A stretch of 64,000 bases of DNA from Gymnodinialimonas sp. 202GB13-11. Lineage in GTDB: Bacteria; Pseudomonadota; Alphaproteobacteria; Rhodobacterales; Rhodobacteraceae. The notes beneath the pieces were generated by a model. The model had not been told where the DNA came from, did no database searches, and saw only the letters and a list, made by a program, of their open reading frames with translations. Positions 53,381 to 61,965 of this stretch are shown here, in pieces. Position 1 is the stretch's first letter, and every line of letters begins with the position of its first letter. The position numbers were made by a program, and so were the translations under genes. Location: NCBI RefSeq assembly GCF_040932485.1, contig NZ_JBFRBH010000001.1:1302001-1366000 (forward strand), given 5' to 3'.

Positions 53381-53893
53381 TTAATGCGCCTCTGCGCGCA
53401 GGTACTTGCGCATACCATAAAGCAGCGGATCCCCATCCGGGGCCACGCGCACTGCCTCAACCGCGCCGATGCAGATGTGATGCGTCCCGTGGCGCTCCGC
53501 CGAGATCAGTTTGCAATCGAAGCTGACCAGCGCCTCACTCAACGACGGTGCACCCGTGGCCAAAGGCTCGACCGTCACCGCATTGAACTTATCGCCACCC
53601 GGCGCGGGCCTGCGGGATGAGAATACGTCTGAAATATCGGTTTGCCCGATGCGCAGTACGTTTATGCAGAAGCAGCCATTTTCCAGCACCAGCGGCAGCG
53701 CCGAGGACGACGCATTCAGGCAGGTCAGCATCGTAGGCGTCTCACCATCGGCCGAGATCGAGGTCATGGCCGATACAGTCACGCCGCCGCGTCCGGCCGC
53801 GCCATCGGTTGTAACGACAGAAACGGATGCGGCCGCGCGGCTCATCCCTTCCAGAAATTGTGCTTTCAGATCGTCTGAATTGCCCATGCTCAT
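53381..53893 (-). CDS. Flavin reductase domain protein
   Basis: A 170-residue FMN-binding split-barrel protein of the flavin reductase family: S-V-S-V-V-T-T-D-G, G-V-T-V-S-A-M-T-S-I-S, N-V-L-R-x-x-Q and D-C-K-L-I-S-A-E-R-H-G-T-H-H-I-C-I-G. Such enzymes supply reduced flavin to two-component monooxygenases; no monooxygenase adjoins. I chose the ATG at 53893 because AAAGGG lies just before it; 53887 is two codons later. It diverges from the agmatinase gene. Confidence 0.88.
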   Translation of the reverse strand: MSMGNSDDLKAQFLEGMSRAAASVSVVTTDGAAGRGGVTVSAMTSISADGETPTMLTCLNASSSALPLVLENGCFCINVLRIGQTDISDVFSSRRPAPGGDKFNAVTVEPLATGAPSLSEALVSFDCKLISAERHGTHHICIGAVEAVRVAPDGDPLLYGMRKYLRAEAH

Positions 53894-54018
53894 GCCCTTT
53901 ATTCGCGCGCCCGAACCATCGCGCACTGCCGATTGCCGCACAAGATGGATCAATTCACGCTTTCGTCCTGCGAAATCTGCGGTGTAGCTAGGGGTACGGC
54001 GGTGGAAAGGCAAAGCAC

Positions 54019-54981
54019 ATGGCATTGGAAGACGCAAAAAACGAAGTTGATGGGGCGTTCACGCGTCAAGATTTGAAGGGACCAGCCTTTGAGAACACCT
54101 TCTCCGGCGCGACGTCCTTCCTGCGGCGGCGCTACACCAAGGACCTTGCGGGCGTGGATGTTGCGGTCACGGGCATTCCGTTTGACCAAGCCGTCACAAA
54201 TCGCCCCGGCACACGCCTTGGCCCCCGCGCGATCCGCGAAGCCTCTGCCCTTCAGCCCTATGATCCGCCCTATGGCTGGGATGGCTATTCGCCGTTAGAG
54301 GCGCTCGCGATAGCCGATTACGGTGACATGGCATTCGACTACGCCCATACCGCTGACGTGCCCGACCGGATTGAGGCGCATATCGCCAGCATCCTTGGGG
54401 CAGGGGCCGCAGCCATCACCCTTGGTGGCGATCATTCCATAACCCTCCCAATTCTGCGCGCCCATGCTGCCGTCCACGGTCCGCTCGCTTTGATCCAGGT
54501 TGATGCACACACGGACACCTGGCCCGATGATGACCCGTCCCGGATCGATCATGGCACGTTTTGCTACACGGCTGTGAAAGAGGGGCTGATTGATGTCGCT
54601 CGGTCTTCCCACATCGGTATCCGTACGGTCGTCGAAGATAATCTCGGCATACAAATCCACGATGCCCGCGAAATCCACGAAGACGGCGCCGCGCAGGTGG
54701 CCGCCGCAGTCAAAGCGCGCGCCGGGGATGCACCGGTCTACCTGAGCTTTGACATTGATGGCCTCGACCCGGCCTTCGCACCCGGCACGGGAACCCCCGT
54801 TTGGGGCGGCCTCAGCAGCGGACAGGCCGCGATCTTGTTACGTGAACTGGCGGGCATCAATCTGGTTGGCGGTGATGTCGTCGAAGTCTCTCCGCCTTTT
54901 GATACTGCCGGTATCACTGCTGTCGCCGGCGCCCATGTCGCCATGGAGCTTCTATGCCTTTGGGGTTGGACAAGGAAGTAG
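54019..54981 (+). CDS. speB: Agmatinase
   Basis: A 320-residue ureohydrolase with the binuclear manganese motifs G-G-D-H-S-I-T, D-A-H-T-D-T-W and S-F-D-I-D-G-L-D-P-A-F-A-P-G-T-G-T-P. It hydrolyses agmatine to putrescine and urea. Family-level features cannot exclude guanidinobutyrase or related specificity, but the length and R-P-G-T-R-L-G-P-R-A-I-R fit agmatinase. It is alone in its direction upstream of the acyltransferase gene. Confidence 0.93.
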   Translation: MALEDAKNEVDGAFTRQDLKGPAFENTFSGATSFLRRRYTKDLAGVDVAVTGIPFDQAVTNRPGTRLGPRAIREASALQPYDPPYGWDGYSPLEALAIADYGDMAFDYAHTADVPDRIEAHIASILGAGAAAITLGGDHSITLPILRAHAAVHGPLALIQVDAHTDTWPDDDPSRIDHGTFCYTAVKEGLIDVARSSHIGIRTVVEDNLGIQIHDAREIHEDGAAQVAAAVKARAGDAPVYLSFDIDGLDPAFAPGTGTPVWGGLSSGQAAILLRELAGINLVGGDVVEVSPPFDTAGITAVAGAHVAMELLCLWGWTRK

Positions 54982-55041
54982 ACCCCGCCGCACCCTTGGC
55001 GTATCCATGGGCCAGCACGCAAACAGAGGCTTCCTGAGCAG

Positions 55042-55983
55042 ATGCCCAACCGTCGCCGACCCGATCGCGAAAGCCGCGCTGTAGCGCGCGAGATTTCCTA
55101 TGCCCATTCTGCCGAAACCAAGGGCGGGCGGGCGATGATCCGCGTAATGGAGAATACGACCGGCCGTATGCGTCTGATAAAACAGGCAGACGGCTATGAT
55201 GAGGAAATCCGTCAGGGCCGCGATTTCTGGGAGGTCATGGTTGAACGCTACGGTCTTGAGCTGAACGTGATCCGCGGCAGCCTCTCAAACATTCCGCAAG
55301 AAGGCGCGGTCGTGCTGATCGCTAACCATCCTTACGGTATCCTAGACGGGCTCATGATGGGCCATATCCTAAGCCAGGGACGTGGTGATTTCCGCATTCT
55401 GGCCCATCAGGTGTTCCGAAAGGCCGAAGATCTGAACCGTGTGATCCTGCCGGTGAACTTCGAAGAAACCAAAGAGGCGCTTGCGCAAAACCTCCGCACT
55501 CGGAAAGACGCGTTGAAGTATTTGAGTGATGGCGGCGCCATCGGTGTTTTCCCCGGCGGCACCGTCAGCACCGCCGCTAAACCGTTCGGGCGGCCCATGG
55601 ACCCGGTCTGGCGCAGCTTCACCGCGCGCATGATAGCCAAATCCGACGCGACCGTCGTTCCGATCTTCTTTGACGGCCATAACAGCCGTCTTTTCCAATT
55701 GATGAGCCACCTTCACTACACGTTGCGGATGGGCCTGCTGATCAAGGAATTCAAGAAACGGGTGAACAAACCCGTGGACGTGGTCATTGGCGATCCGATT
55801 GCACGCGAAGATCTCAACGACATGGCAGGCGACGCAAAAGCGCTGATGGAGCATTTGCGCAAAACGACCTATGCCTTGTCACCCCGCCCATTGGACCCAA
55901 CGGTGCGCGGGTTCGAATTCGAAGACAAACATCGCGGACCGGAAGAGAAGCCGATGCGCAAGAAACTGAAGGATCGTTACTGA
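55042..55983 (+). CDS. Lysophospholipid acyltransferase family protein
   Basis: A 313-residue acyltransferase: the HxxxxD motif is N-H-P-Y-G-I-L-D, the acyl-acceptor block F-P-G-G-T-V-S, and a further segment [10 protein letters not shown]. It resembles 1-acylglycerol-3-phosphate and ornithine-lipid type acyltransferases of alphaproteobacteria. It is directly followed by murI (ATG overlapping the TGA), so it probably belongs to an envelope-related operon. Confidence 0.85.
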   Translation: MPNRRRPDRESRAVAREISYAHSAETKGGRAMIRVMENTTGRMRLIKQADGYDEEIRQGRDFWEVMVERYGLELNVIRGSLSNIPQEGAVVLIANHPYGILDGLMMGHILSQGRGDFRILAHQVFRKAEDLNRVILPVNFEETKEALAQNLRTRKDALKYLSDGGAIGVFPGGTVSTAAKPFGRPMDPVWRSFTARMIAKSDATVVPIFFDGHNSRLFQLMSHLHYTLRMGLLIKEFKKRVNKPVDVVIGDPIAREDLNDMAGDAKALMEHLRKTTYALSPRPLDPTVRGFEFEDKHRGPEEKPMRKKLKDRY

Positions 55984-56795
55984 TGGCAGTGGGTATTTTC
56001 GATTCCGGCCTTGGCGGCTTGACCGTTCTGGATGCCGTTCAGAAGCGCTTGCCGGATCTGCCGATCCTTTACTACGGCGACAACGCGCACACGCCCTACG
56101 GAACGCGGGAACCCGAGGACATCTACAATCTGACCACCGCTGGCGTTCAGGCGATGTTCGACCGCGGCTGCGACTTGGTGATCCTCGCCTGCAACACGGC
56201 CTCTGCCGCAGCACTGCGCCGGATGCAGGAAGGGTGGGTGCCCGAAGGCAAGCGCGTCCTCGGTGTGTTTGTGCCGCTGATCGAAGCTCTGACTGAGCGG
56301 AACTGGGGCGACAACTCCCCTCCGCGCGAAGTGGCTGTGAACGACGTGGCCTTGTTCGCCACACCCGCGACCGTTTCCAGCCGGGCCTTCCAGCGAGAAC
56401 TCGCGTTTCGCGCGATCGGTGTGGATGTAGAGGCGCAGCCTTGCGGCGGAGTGGTGGACGCCATCGAAGATGGCGACATGATCCTCGCCGAGGCGCTCGT
56501 CCGCTCCCATGTGGACGCACTGAAACGGCGGATGCCCAAGCCGCAGGCCGCCATTCTGGGCTGCACACATTACCCGCTGGTCGAAGATGTGTTCCGCGCG
56601 GCACTTGGCGATGAGGTTGCCGTCTATTCGCAACCCTCACTCGTGGCGGAATCGCTCGCCGACTATCTTGAACGCCGGCCAGAGATGTTGGGAACAGGTG
56701 AGGCCGCTTTCCTTACAACCGGCGATCCGAAATCGGTTGAGGCGAAGGCCACCCTGTTCCTTCGGCGGAAAATCACGTTTGAGGGCGTCGAATAG
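55983..56795 (+). CDS. murI: Glutamate racemase
   Basis: A 270-residue racemase making D-glutamate for peptidoglycan. The two catalytic cysteines are in L-A-C-N-T-A-S-A and L-G-C-T-H-Y-P-L; the N-terminal [10 protein letters not shown] and [11 protein letters not shown] are invariant family blocks. It overlaps the acyltransferase stop. Length is normal. Confidence 0.96.
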   Translation: MAVGIFDSGLGGLTVLDAVQKRLPDLPILYYGDNAHTPYGTREPEDIYNLTTAGVQAMFDRGCDLVILACNTASAAALRRMQEGWVPEGKRVLGVFVPLIEALTERNWGDNSPPREVAVNDVALFATPATVSSRAFQRELAFRAIGVDVEAQPCGGVVDAIEDGDMILAEALVRSHVDALKRRMPKPQAAILGCTHYPLVEDVFRAALGDEVAVYSQPSLVAESLADYLERRPEMLGTGEAAFLTTGDPKSVEAKATLFLRRKITFEGVE

Positions 56796-56839
56796 GCAGG
56801 TCGCTTGTGCGGACGGGTTTTGTCCCTCACCGTGTGTAC

Positions 56840-57418
56840 ATGGTCCGTACCTTTCCGCTGCTTCTTGCTCTCACCCTCGCATCGCCTGTGATGGCCCAGG
56901 TTCCGATACAGTCCGTGCCTCCCGCTGCGGCTGCAACCTCTACGGCTGATCGCAGCGATCCGGCGGCCTGGCAGGCGGCAATGCCATCCATTGAAATCGT
57001 GGCCGGTTTTCTGGCGGAGCGTGATATTCGGGGCGAGGATGACGCCCATATTCCGCGCGCAGACAACGCCTTTGTCAGTGGGGAGGAGGTGTATTTCTAC
57101 GTCTCCCTTGGCAATGTCGCACGCGACCCCGTCGGCCAACCCGGAGCACGTTTCCAGATGTCCCTGCGCGCGCAGGTCCGCTCGGATACCGGCGAGCCGC
57201 TCAGCCCATGGCTCGACATCCATACATATGAGGGGACCATGACCATGGCCCCGGACGATCCGGAATATTTCCAAAGCTGGATCACGGGGGGATTGGGGCC
57301 GGAAGTGCCGCCGGGACGCTACCAACTCGCGCTCGAATTCACTGATGACCTGCGCGTAGAAGAGGCGGCCCAAACCCCTGTAGAGATCGTCTTTGACTTG
57401 GTCTATCCCGCTCCTTGA
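56840..57418 (+). CDS. Secreted protein of unknown function
   Basis: A 192-residue protein starting with a signal peptide (M-V-R-T-F-P-L-L-L-A-L-T-L-A-S-P-V-M-A-Q). The mature part is beta-rich with V-Y-F-Y-V-S-L-G-N-V and T-Y-E-G-T-M-T-M, ending D-L-V-Y-P-A-P. An open frame from a GTG at 56807 exists, but the ATG at 56840 begins the signal peptide. It follows murI after about 45 bases. Function unknown. Confidence 0.7.
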   Translation: MVRTFPLLLALTLASPVMAQVPIQSVPPAAAATSTADRSDPAAWQAAMPSIEIVAGFLAERDIRGEDDAHIPRADNAFVSGEEVYFYVSLGNVARDPVGQPGARFQMSLRAQVRSDTGEPLSPWLDIHTYEGTMTMAPDDPEYFQSWITGGLGPEVPPGRYQLALEFTDDLRVEEAAQTPVEIVFDLVYPAP

Positions 57419-57455
57419 GCGCGTGATGCGCGGGCCGGATCCCGAAGGCGCAGCC

Positions 57456-57528
57456 ACTACATGTGTAGTTACAGAAAAACTACGGGATCACTACAGGTTG
57501 AGGCCCCGCATTTTCAGTGCTGATCAGC
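57456..57528. promoter_or_regulatory. Repeated ACTAC/GTAGT motifs upstream of argC
   Basis: ACTACATGTGTAGT (57456-57469) is an inverted repeat; ACTAC recurs at 57479 and 57490, so four half-sites fall within 40 bp, and a GCTGATCAGC palindrome lies at 57519-57528. They sit 80-150 bases before the argC ATG in an otherwise gene-free 187-base gap. An operator function is possible but untested. Confidence 0.3.
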
Positions 57529-57605
57529 GTATCACGCAGGATGATTTGATCGCCATGCCGATTTGCCGTAAGGCGCTCGGACACATCTGAAACGGGCCTT
57601 TCACC

Positions 57606-58634
57606 ATGACCAAGACCATCGCGATCCTCGGCGCTTCCGGCTATACGGGGGCAGAGCTCTGTCGCCTGATCGGTGGGCACCCGGATCTGCGAATTGTAGC
57701 GCTGACCGGGGACCGTAAGGCGGGTCAGCCCATGGCCTCGGTCTATCCGTTCCTGCGCAGTGCCGGATTGCCCGATTTGCAGCGGATTGAGGATGTGGAT
57801 TTCTCTGGGGTTGATTTGGCCTTTTGTGCCTTGCCTCACGCCACATCTCAAAGCGTTATCAAAGGCTTGCCGAGCGATCTTAAAGTTGTGGACTTGTCGG
57901 CCGATTTCAGGCTGCGCGATCCGGCCATGTATCGCAAATGGTACGGCAAAGATCAGGATGCGCCGGAGCTTCAGGCGGAGGCCGTCTATGGCCTGACCGA
58001 ATTCTACCGTGAGGACATTCAGTCTGCGCGGTTAGTAGCAGGCACGGGGTGCAACGCGGCCACCGGGCAATTTGCGTTGCGGCCGGTGATCGCAGACGCT
58101 TTGATCGACCTCGATGAGATCATCATCAACATGGTCGTCGGCGTCTCGGGCGCGGGGAGGAGCCTCAAGGAAAACCTCCTCCATGCCGAATTGAGCGAAG
58201 GCACCAACGCCTATGCCCTTGGCGGCACGCACCGGCATTTAGGTGAGTTTGATCAAGAGTTTAGCTTGATCGCAGGTCGTCCCGTCGAAGTGCAATTCAC
58301 GCCGCACCTCGCCCCCTTCAACCGGGGCATTCTGGCGACGGTCTATGTCAGCGGCGATGCGGATGCGATCCACAGCGCGCTGCGCACCGCTTACGATCAC
58401 GAACCGTTCATCGAAGTGCTTCCGATGGGGCAGGCCCCCTCGACACATGACGTCAGAGGCACCAATTATTGTCATATCGGGGTCGTAGCTGACCGCCGGT
58501 CGGGCCGGGCGCAAATCGTGGCTGCCCTGGACAATTTGTGCAAAGGCTCTTCAGGGCAGGCGATCCAGAATGCCAACCTGATGCTAGGGCTGGAGGAAAC
58601 GGCGGGCCTGATGGGCCTTGGCGTATTCCCGTAG
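57606..58634 (+). CDS. argC: N-acetyl-gamma-glutamyl-phosphate reductase
   Basis: A 342-residue NADP-dependent enzyme of arginine synthesis. N-terminal [12 protein letters not shown] is the dinucleotide site; the active-site Cys lies in A-G-T-G-C-N-A-A-T-G, the form seen in Rhodobacterales ArgC rather than the more common P-G-C-Y-P-T. The catalytic-base region G-T-H-R-H is present ([10 protein letters not shown]). It is followed 12 bases later by ccmE, a recurrent pairing in Rhodobacteraceae. Confidence 0.94.
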   Translation: MTKTIAILGASGYTGAELCRLIGGHPDLRIVALTGDRKAGQPMASVYPFLRSAGLPDLQRIEDVDFSGVDLAFCALPHATSQSVIKGLPSDLKVVDLSADFRLRDPAMYRKWYGKDQDAPELQAEAVYGLTEFYREDIQSARLVAGTGCNAATGQFALRPVIADALIDLDEIIINMVVGVSGAGRSLKENLLHAELSEGTNAYALGGTHRHLGEFDQEFSLIAGRPVEVQFTPHLAPFNRGILATVYVSGDADAIHSALRTAYDHEPFIEVLPMGQAPSTHDVRGTNYCHIGVVADRRSGRAQIVAALDNLCKGSSGQAIQNANLMLGLEETAGLMGLGVFP

Positions 58635-58646
58635 GGAGAGATTGCG

Positions 58647-59093
58647 ATGCGAAGTTTGAAGCGGCAGCGGCGCATTCAGGTGATCGTCTTGGCGGCCGTG
58701 GCCCTTTTGGGCTCCACCGGGTTGATCATCTGGGCCTCGCAGGATGCGTTCAACTTCTTCCGCCCGCCCGCCGAAATCGCCTCCAACCCGCCGCCGCCGA
58801 ATGAAGTTTTCCGCATTGGCGGATTGGTCGAAGAAGGCACCTTGGTGCGCGGCGAAGGGGAAACGATTACCTTCAGCGTGACCGACGGCGCGGCTTCGAT
58901 CCCAGTCAGCTATACCGGTATCCTGCCCGATCTTTTCAACGAAGGCGAAGGCATGGTGGGCACTGGGCGCTTGGTGGATGGCGTATTTGAGGCCACGGAA
59001 ATTCTCGCCCGCCATGATGAGACCTATATGCCCGCCGAGGTGATCGAAGCGCTGGAAGAACAGGGCGTTTACCGCGACCCAGGCGAAAGCTGA
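58647..59093 (+). CDS. ccmE: Cytochrome c maturation protein CcmE
   Basis: A 148-residue periplasmic heme chaperone. One N-terminal membrane anchor (V-I-V-L-A-A-V-A-L-L-G-S-T-G-L-I-I-W-A) is followed by a beta-barrel; the covalent heme-binding His lies in L-A-R-H-D-E-T-Y-M-P, close to the consensus L-A-K-H-D-E-x-Y-x-P. Length is normal. It lies directly after argC; the other ccm genes are not in the window. Confidence 0.94.
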   Translation: MRSLKRQRRIQVIVLAAVALLGSTGLIIWASQDAFNFFRPPAEIASNPPPPNEVFRIGGLVEEGTLVRGEGETITFSVTDGAASIPVSYTGILPDLFNEGEGMVGTGRLVDGVFEATEILARHDETYMPAEVIEALEEQGVYRDPGES

Positions 59094-59150
59094 TCTTTCA
59101 GCTTCTCCTCCAGCCTGTCGCCTGTTCTCGCAGCTGATTTCTTTGGCTCA

Positions 59151-59166
59151 GTAACACTTCCTTAAC
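59151..59166. promoter_or_regulatory. CtrA-box-like site upstream of the GTA-type endolysin gene
   Basis: GTAACACTTCCTTAAC fits TTAA-N7-TTAAC except for the first base. It lies 54-69 bases before the chosen endolysin ATG. In Rhodobacter capsulatus CtrA controls gene transfer agent production and release, so the position is suggestive. Confidence 0.4.
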
Positions 59167-59219
59167 TCTCCCATGGTGGATTCCATCGCTCAAAACCAAT
59201 GAGTGTGGAGGGACGGGCC

Positions 59220-59831
59220 ATGCTTTCGGTTCGATCTATAGCAGAAGACATTGTTGCCCGTGAGGGCGGTTTCGTGAACGATCCCGACGATCCGGGCGGG
59301 GCGACCAAACATGGTGTGACCATCCATACGATGCGCAGTCTCGGCCTCGATCTGGACACGGATGGTGATGTGGACGTCGCCGATGTGCGGCTGGTGACGC
59401 CGGAGCTCGCAACCGATCTGTTCATCGAGCACTACTTCACACGCCCCCGCATCCATCTTTTGCCGGAGCCCTTGCAGGCCACGGTCTTCGATATGCAGGT
59501 CAACGCGGGCTCAAATGCCGTGCGCATCCTTCAACGGCTGTTGCGGGACATGGGGCTCGACATAGCGGTCGACGGTGCCATCGGCCCGCAAACGGCGCGT
59601 GCAGCCCATGCCGCTCTCGCGCAAGCCCCGGACCATCTGGTTGATGCGTACGGGATTGCGCGGCGCAATTACTACTATCGCCTGGCCGACCGTCGCCCCG
59701 CCAGCCGCAAATACGCGCGTCGCCGGGACGGCGGAAAAGGGGGCTGGATCGTTCGGGCCGAAGAATTCATCTCCCCCCGCTACCACCTGACAGCGGCGCA
59801 GCACCGTGAAAGGACAGCGGCATGGGGTTGA
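59220..59831 (+). CDS. GH108-type endolysin, gene transfer agent release type
   Basis: A protein of about 203 residues of the glycoside hydrolase 108 (N-acetylmuramidase) group. The catalytic Glu lies in A-R-E-G-G-F-V-N-D-P-D-D-P-G-G-A-T-K-H-G-V-T, and the domain continues to a peptidoglycan-binding-like end (L-D-I-A-V-D-G-A-I-G-P-Q-T). I chose the ATG at 59220 because GGAGGGA precedes it; an ATG at 59199 lacks that. With the overlapping holin gene it matches the lysis pair used by Rhodobacterales gene transfer agents, which is unlinked from the main GTA cluster. Confidence 0.87.
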   Translation: MLSVRSIAEDIVAREGGFVNDPDDPGGATKHGVTIHTMRSLGLDLDTDGDVDVADVRLVTPELATDLFIEHYFTRPRIHLLPEPLQATVFDMQVNAGSNAVRILQRLLRDMGLDIAVDGAIGPQTARAAHAALAQAPDHLVDAYGIARRNYYYRLADRRPASRKYARRRDGGKGGWIVRAEEFISPRYHLTAAQHRERTAAWG

Positions 59832-60355
59832 TGGATCGCGGGATCGGCGAGACGGTCGAAGGGATCGGAGAAGCGGCGGAAGGACTGTCGGAAGTCTTCG
59901 TGCCCAACGCCACGCGCGCGATGGAGCTCGCCGCAGGCATCCACCAAGCGACATTGCAAACGGCGGCGGCGGAATTTGAATATGCGGGCACCGGTTGGTT
60001 TGACCGCATGATCAACGGGTTGAACCGGTTGCCCCGTCCCATGCTGGCCTTGGGCACGCTTGGCCTGTTTGTTTATGCGATGGCCGATCCGCAGGCTTTT
60101 GCCGCGCGCATGATCGGTTTGCAGGAAGTGCCGGAGCCATTGTGGTGGCTTCTAGGAGCCATCGTCAGCTTCTACTTCGGGGCGCGTGAGCTGCACTATT
60201 CCCGTGGTGTGACGCCCCGGCTAAATGGCGGCGCACAACAAGGCAGGCGGCGTCTGCGCGATCGTTTGGGTGGCATTTTCGGTCGGCGTCGCCGCCAGCC
60301 TGCCCCGGAAGAAGAGGCCGATAACCCCGCGCTCAGCGATTGGCGACGCAACTAG
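59822..60355 (+). CDS. Holin, GTA_holin_3TM type
   Basis: A 177-residue membrane protein. An N-terminal helical segment is followed by hydrophobic helices L-P-R-P-M-L-A-L-G-T-L-G-L-F-V-Y-A-M and P-L-W-W-L-L-G-A-I-V-S-F-Y-F-G-A-R-E-L, then a very basic tail (R-R-R-L-R-D-R-L-G, G-R-R-R-R-Q). This is the form of three-helix GTA holins. The ATG lies 10 bases inside the endolysin gene, giving tight coupling. Stop shares CTAG with the convergent peptidase. Confidence 0.83.
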   Translation: MGLMDRGIGETVEGIGEAAEGLSEVFVPNATRAMELAAGIHQATLQTAAAEFEYAGTGWFDRMINGLNRLPRPMLALGTLGLFVYAMADPQAFAARMIGLQEVPEPLWWLLGAIVSFYFGARELHYSRGVTPRLNGGAQQGRRRLRDRLGGIFGRRRRQPAPEEEADNPALSDWRRN

Positions 60356-61719
60356 TGCCAATCTTCCGGTTTGGTGCCTGCGAACGATCCCAGAATTGCA
60401 GCCATCAATCCAGTGGCCTCAAACAAAAGTCGTTTGGGCAAATGCTCATTCGGGGCGTGTTGGGAGCATTCGGGGTAGGAATGGGGAACCCAGATTGTTG
60501 GCAAGCCCAATACCTCCCGAAAAATGTCGTTCGGAAGCGAGCCGCCCAGAGAAGGCAGAATGGCTGGGGGCTGCCCGCTCTCGGCTTCGATGACACCAGA
60601 GAGGCGTTTAACCGCTTGATGGTCAACTGGCGTGGCACTGGCTCGAAACGAAGGGCCTTCGGGGGTGATCGTAACGTCTGAAAACCCTGCTTCGTCCAGA
60701 TGAGTGCGGAGCGCCTCTAACAACCCCTCGCTCCGCGTTCCGGGCGCATAGCGCAACTGGACCCAAGCACTGGCTTTCGGCGGAATGGCGTTGACCGGAG
60801 CAGGGGGATGGCCGGCGTGCAAGGCCAGCACTTCCGCGGACGACCAGGCATGGATGCGTTCCGCAGGTGTCAGGCCGGCAACACCCCAATCTTCATCGAC
60901 GGCACCGCCGGCGGGTGTGATTGTCTTAAGGGCTGCCCGCGTTGCGTCCGGAATATGGCCGGGTGTCCACGCGTCAATCTGCAATCCGCCGTTCCGGTCG
61001 ACGATGCTGGTCAAGGCATGGGCAAGTTCGATTGCGGGGTTCCGAAGGGCACCACCGAAATTGCCGGAATGTCGCCCGCTTTCCCTGTGTTCTAGATCCA
61101 ACCGGAACGTCATGCCCCCGCGTGCGCCGAGAAACAGAGTGGGCGTCTCAGCCGCAACCCTTGGGCCGTCAGAAGCCAGCAGCACATCCGCTTTCAGGGC
61201 TTTCGCCTGTAGCATACAGATCTCGGCCAATCCGGGGGAGCCAATTTCTTCCCCCATCTCAATCAACCAGATCAGGTTAAATCCCAAGGCGTGCCGTTCT
61301 GCCAGAACGGTTTCCACCGCGGTCAGGTTGACCAGAAACTGACCCTTGTTATCGGCAATGCCACGGCCAAACCAATGCTCACCCGCTTCGGTCAGCGTCC
61401 AAGGGTCACGCCCTTCGGCCCAATCCCCCTCCATGCCCGGAACGACATCGCCGTGCGAATAGGTCAGTACGGTTGGAAGAACCGGATCCTCAATCCGACG
61501 CGCGATCAAGAAAGGTGCGCCGGGAACGCCGTGCTGTTCCAAAGTAAACGAAAGTGGCGCAAGCCATTGCGAGATTAGGTCAAAGTACGACGCCGCCCAT
61601 TGCGGGGCATTTTCGGTTTGGGCATCCGTCTTTTGGGCAATCAGTTGCGCCAAGCGGGTCTTGAAAGCGGACCCGCGCGCACGTTCGAGTCCAGCCATTG
61701 AAAGTTCAGACGTAAACAT
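60352..61719 (-). CDS. M20 family metallopeptidase
   Basis: A 455-residue M20 peptidase (ArgE/DapE/CPG2-like). Metal-site blocks are T-Y-S-H-G-D-V-V-P and G-R-G-I-A-D-N-K-G-Q, the catalytic L-I-E-M-G-E-E-I-G-S-P-G and a later G-G-S-L-P-N-D-I-F; the final His is in C-S-Q-H-A-P-N-E-H. AAGGAT precedes the ATG at 61719. Probably a dipeptidase or acyl-amino acid hydrolase. Stop overlaps that of the convergent holin gene. Confidence 0.9.
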   Translation of the reverse strand: MFTSELSMAGLERARGSAFKTRLAQLIAQKTDAQTENAPQWAASYFDLISQWLAPLSFTLEQHGVPGAPFLIARRIEDPVLPTVLTYSHGDVVPGMEGDWAEGRDPWTLTEAGEHWFGRGIADNKGQFLVNLTAVETVLAERHALGFNLIWLIEMGEEIGSPGLAEICMLQAKALKADVLLASDGPRVAAETPTLFLGARGGMTFRLDLEHRESGRHSGNFGGALRNPAIELAHALTSIVDRNGGLQIDAWTPGHIPDATRAALKTITPAGGAVDEDWGVAGLTPAERIHAWSSAEVLALHAGHPPAPVNAIPPKASAWVQLRYAPGTRSEGLLEALRTHLDEAGFSDVTITPEGPSFRASATPVDHQAVKRLSGVIEAESGQPPAILPSLGGSLPNDIFREVLGLPTIWVPHSYPECSQHAPNEHLPKRLLFEATGLMAAILGSFAGTKPEDWH

Positions 61720-61965
61720 GCGCGGATCCTTTAGAATGGTTCACTGCGATTTTTGGGCGCAACTATCCGAGCGTGGCCGTTTTTGTGTGCGATTGCACCC
61801 GCCGATCTTGCACAGGATTTTTCCTTTTGGCACCGCTTAACACTGCATTGGTGGAGATAAGAGTGCGAACGAACGCAACTATTGCCTCAGACTTTGCGGA
61901 AAGCGCTCGGGTTTTCGGACTGCTCTGCGAAAAGGCCTGACCAAAGGATAGCGATGGCTAATGCG

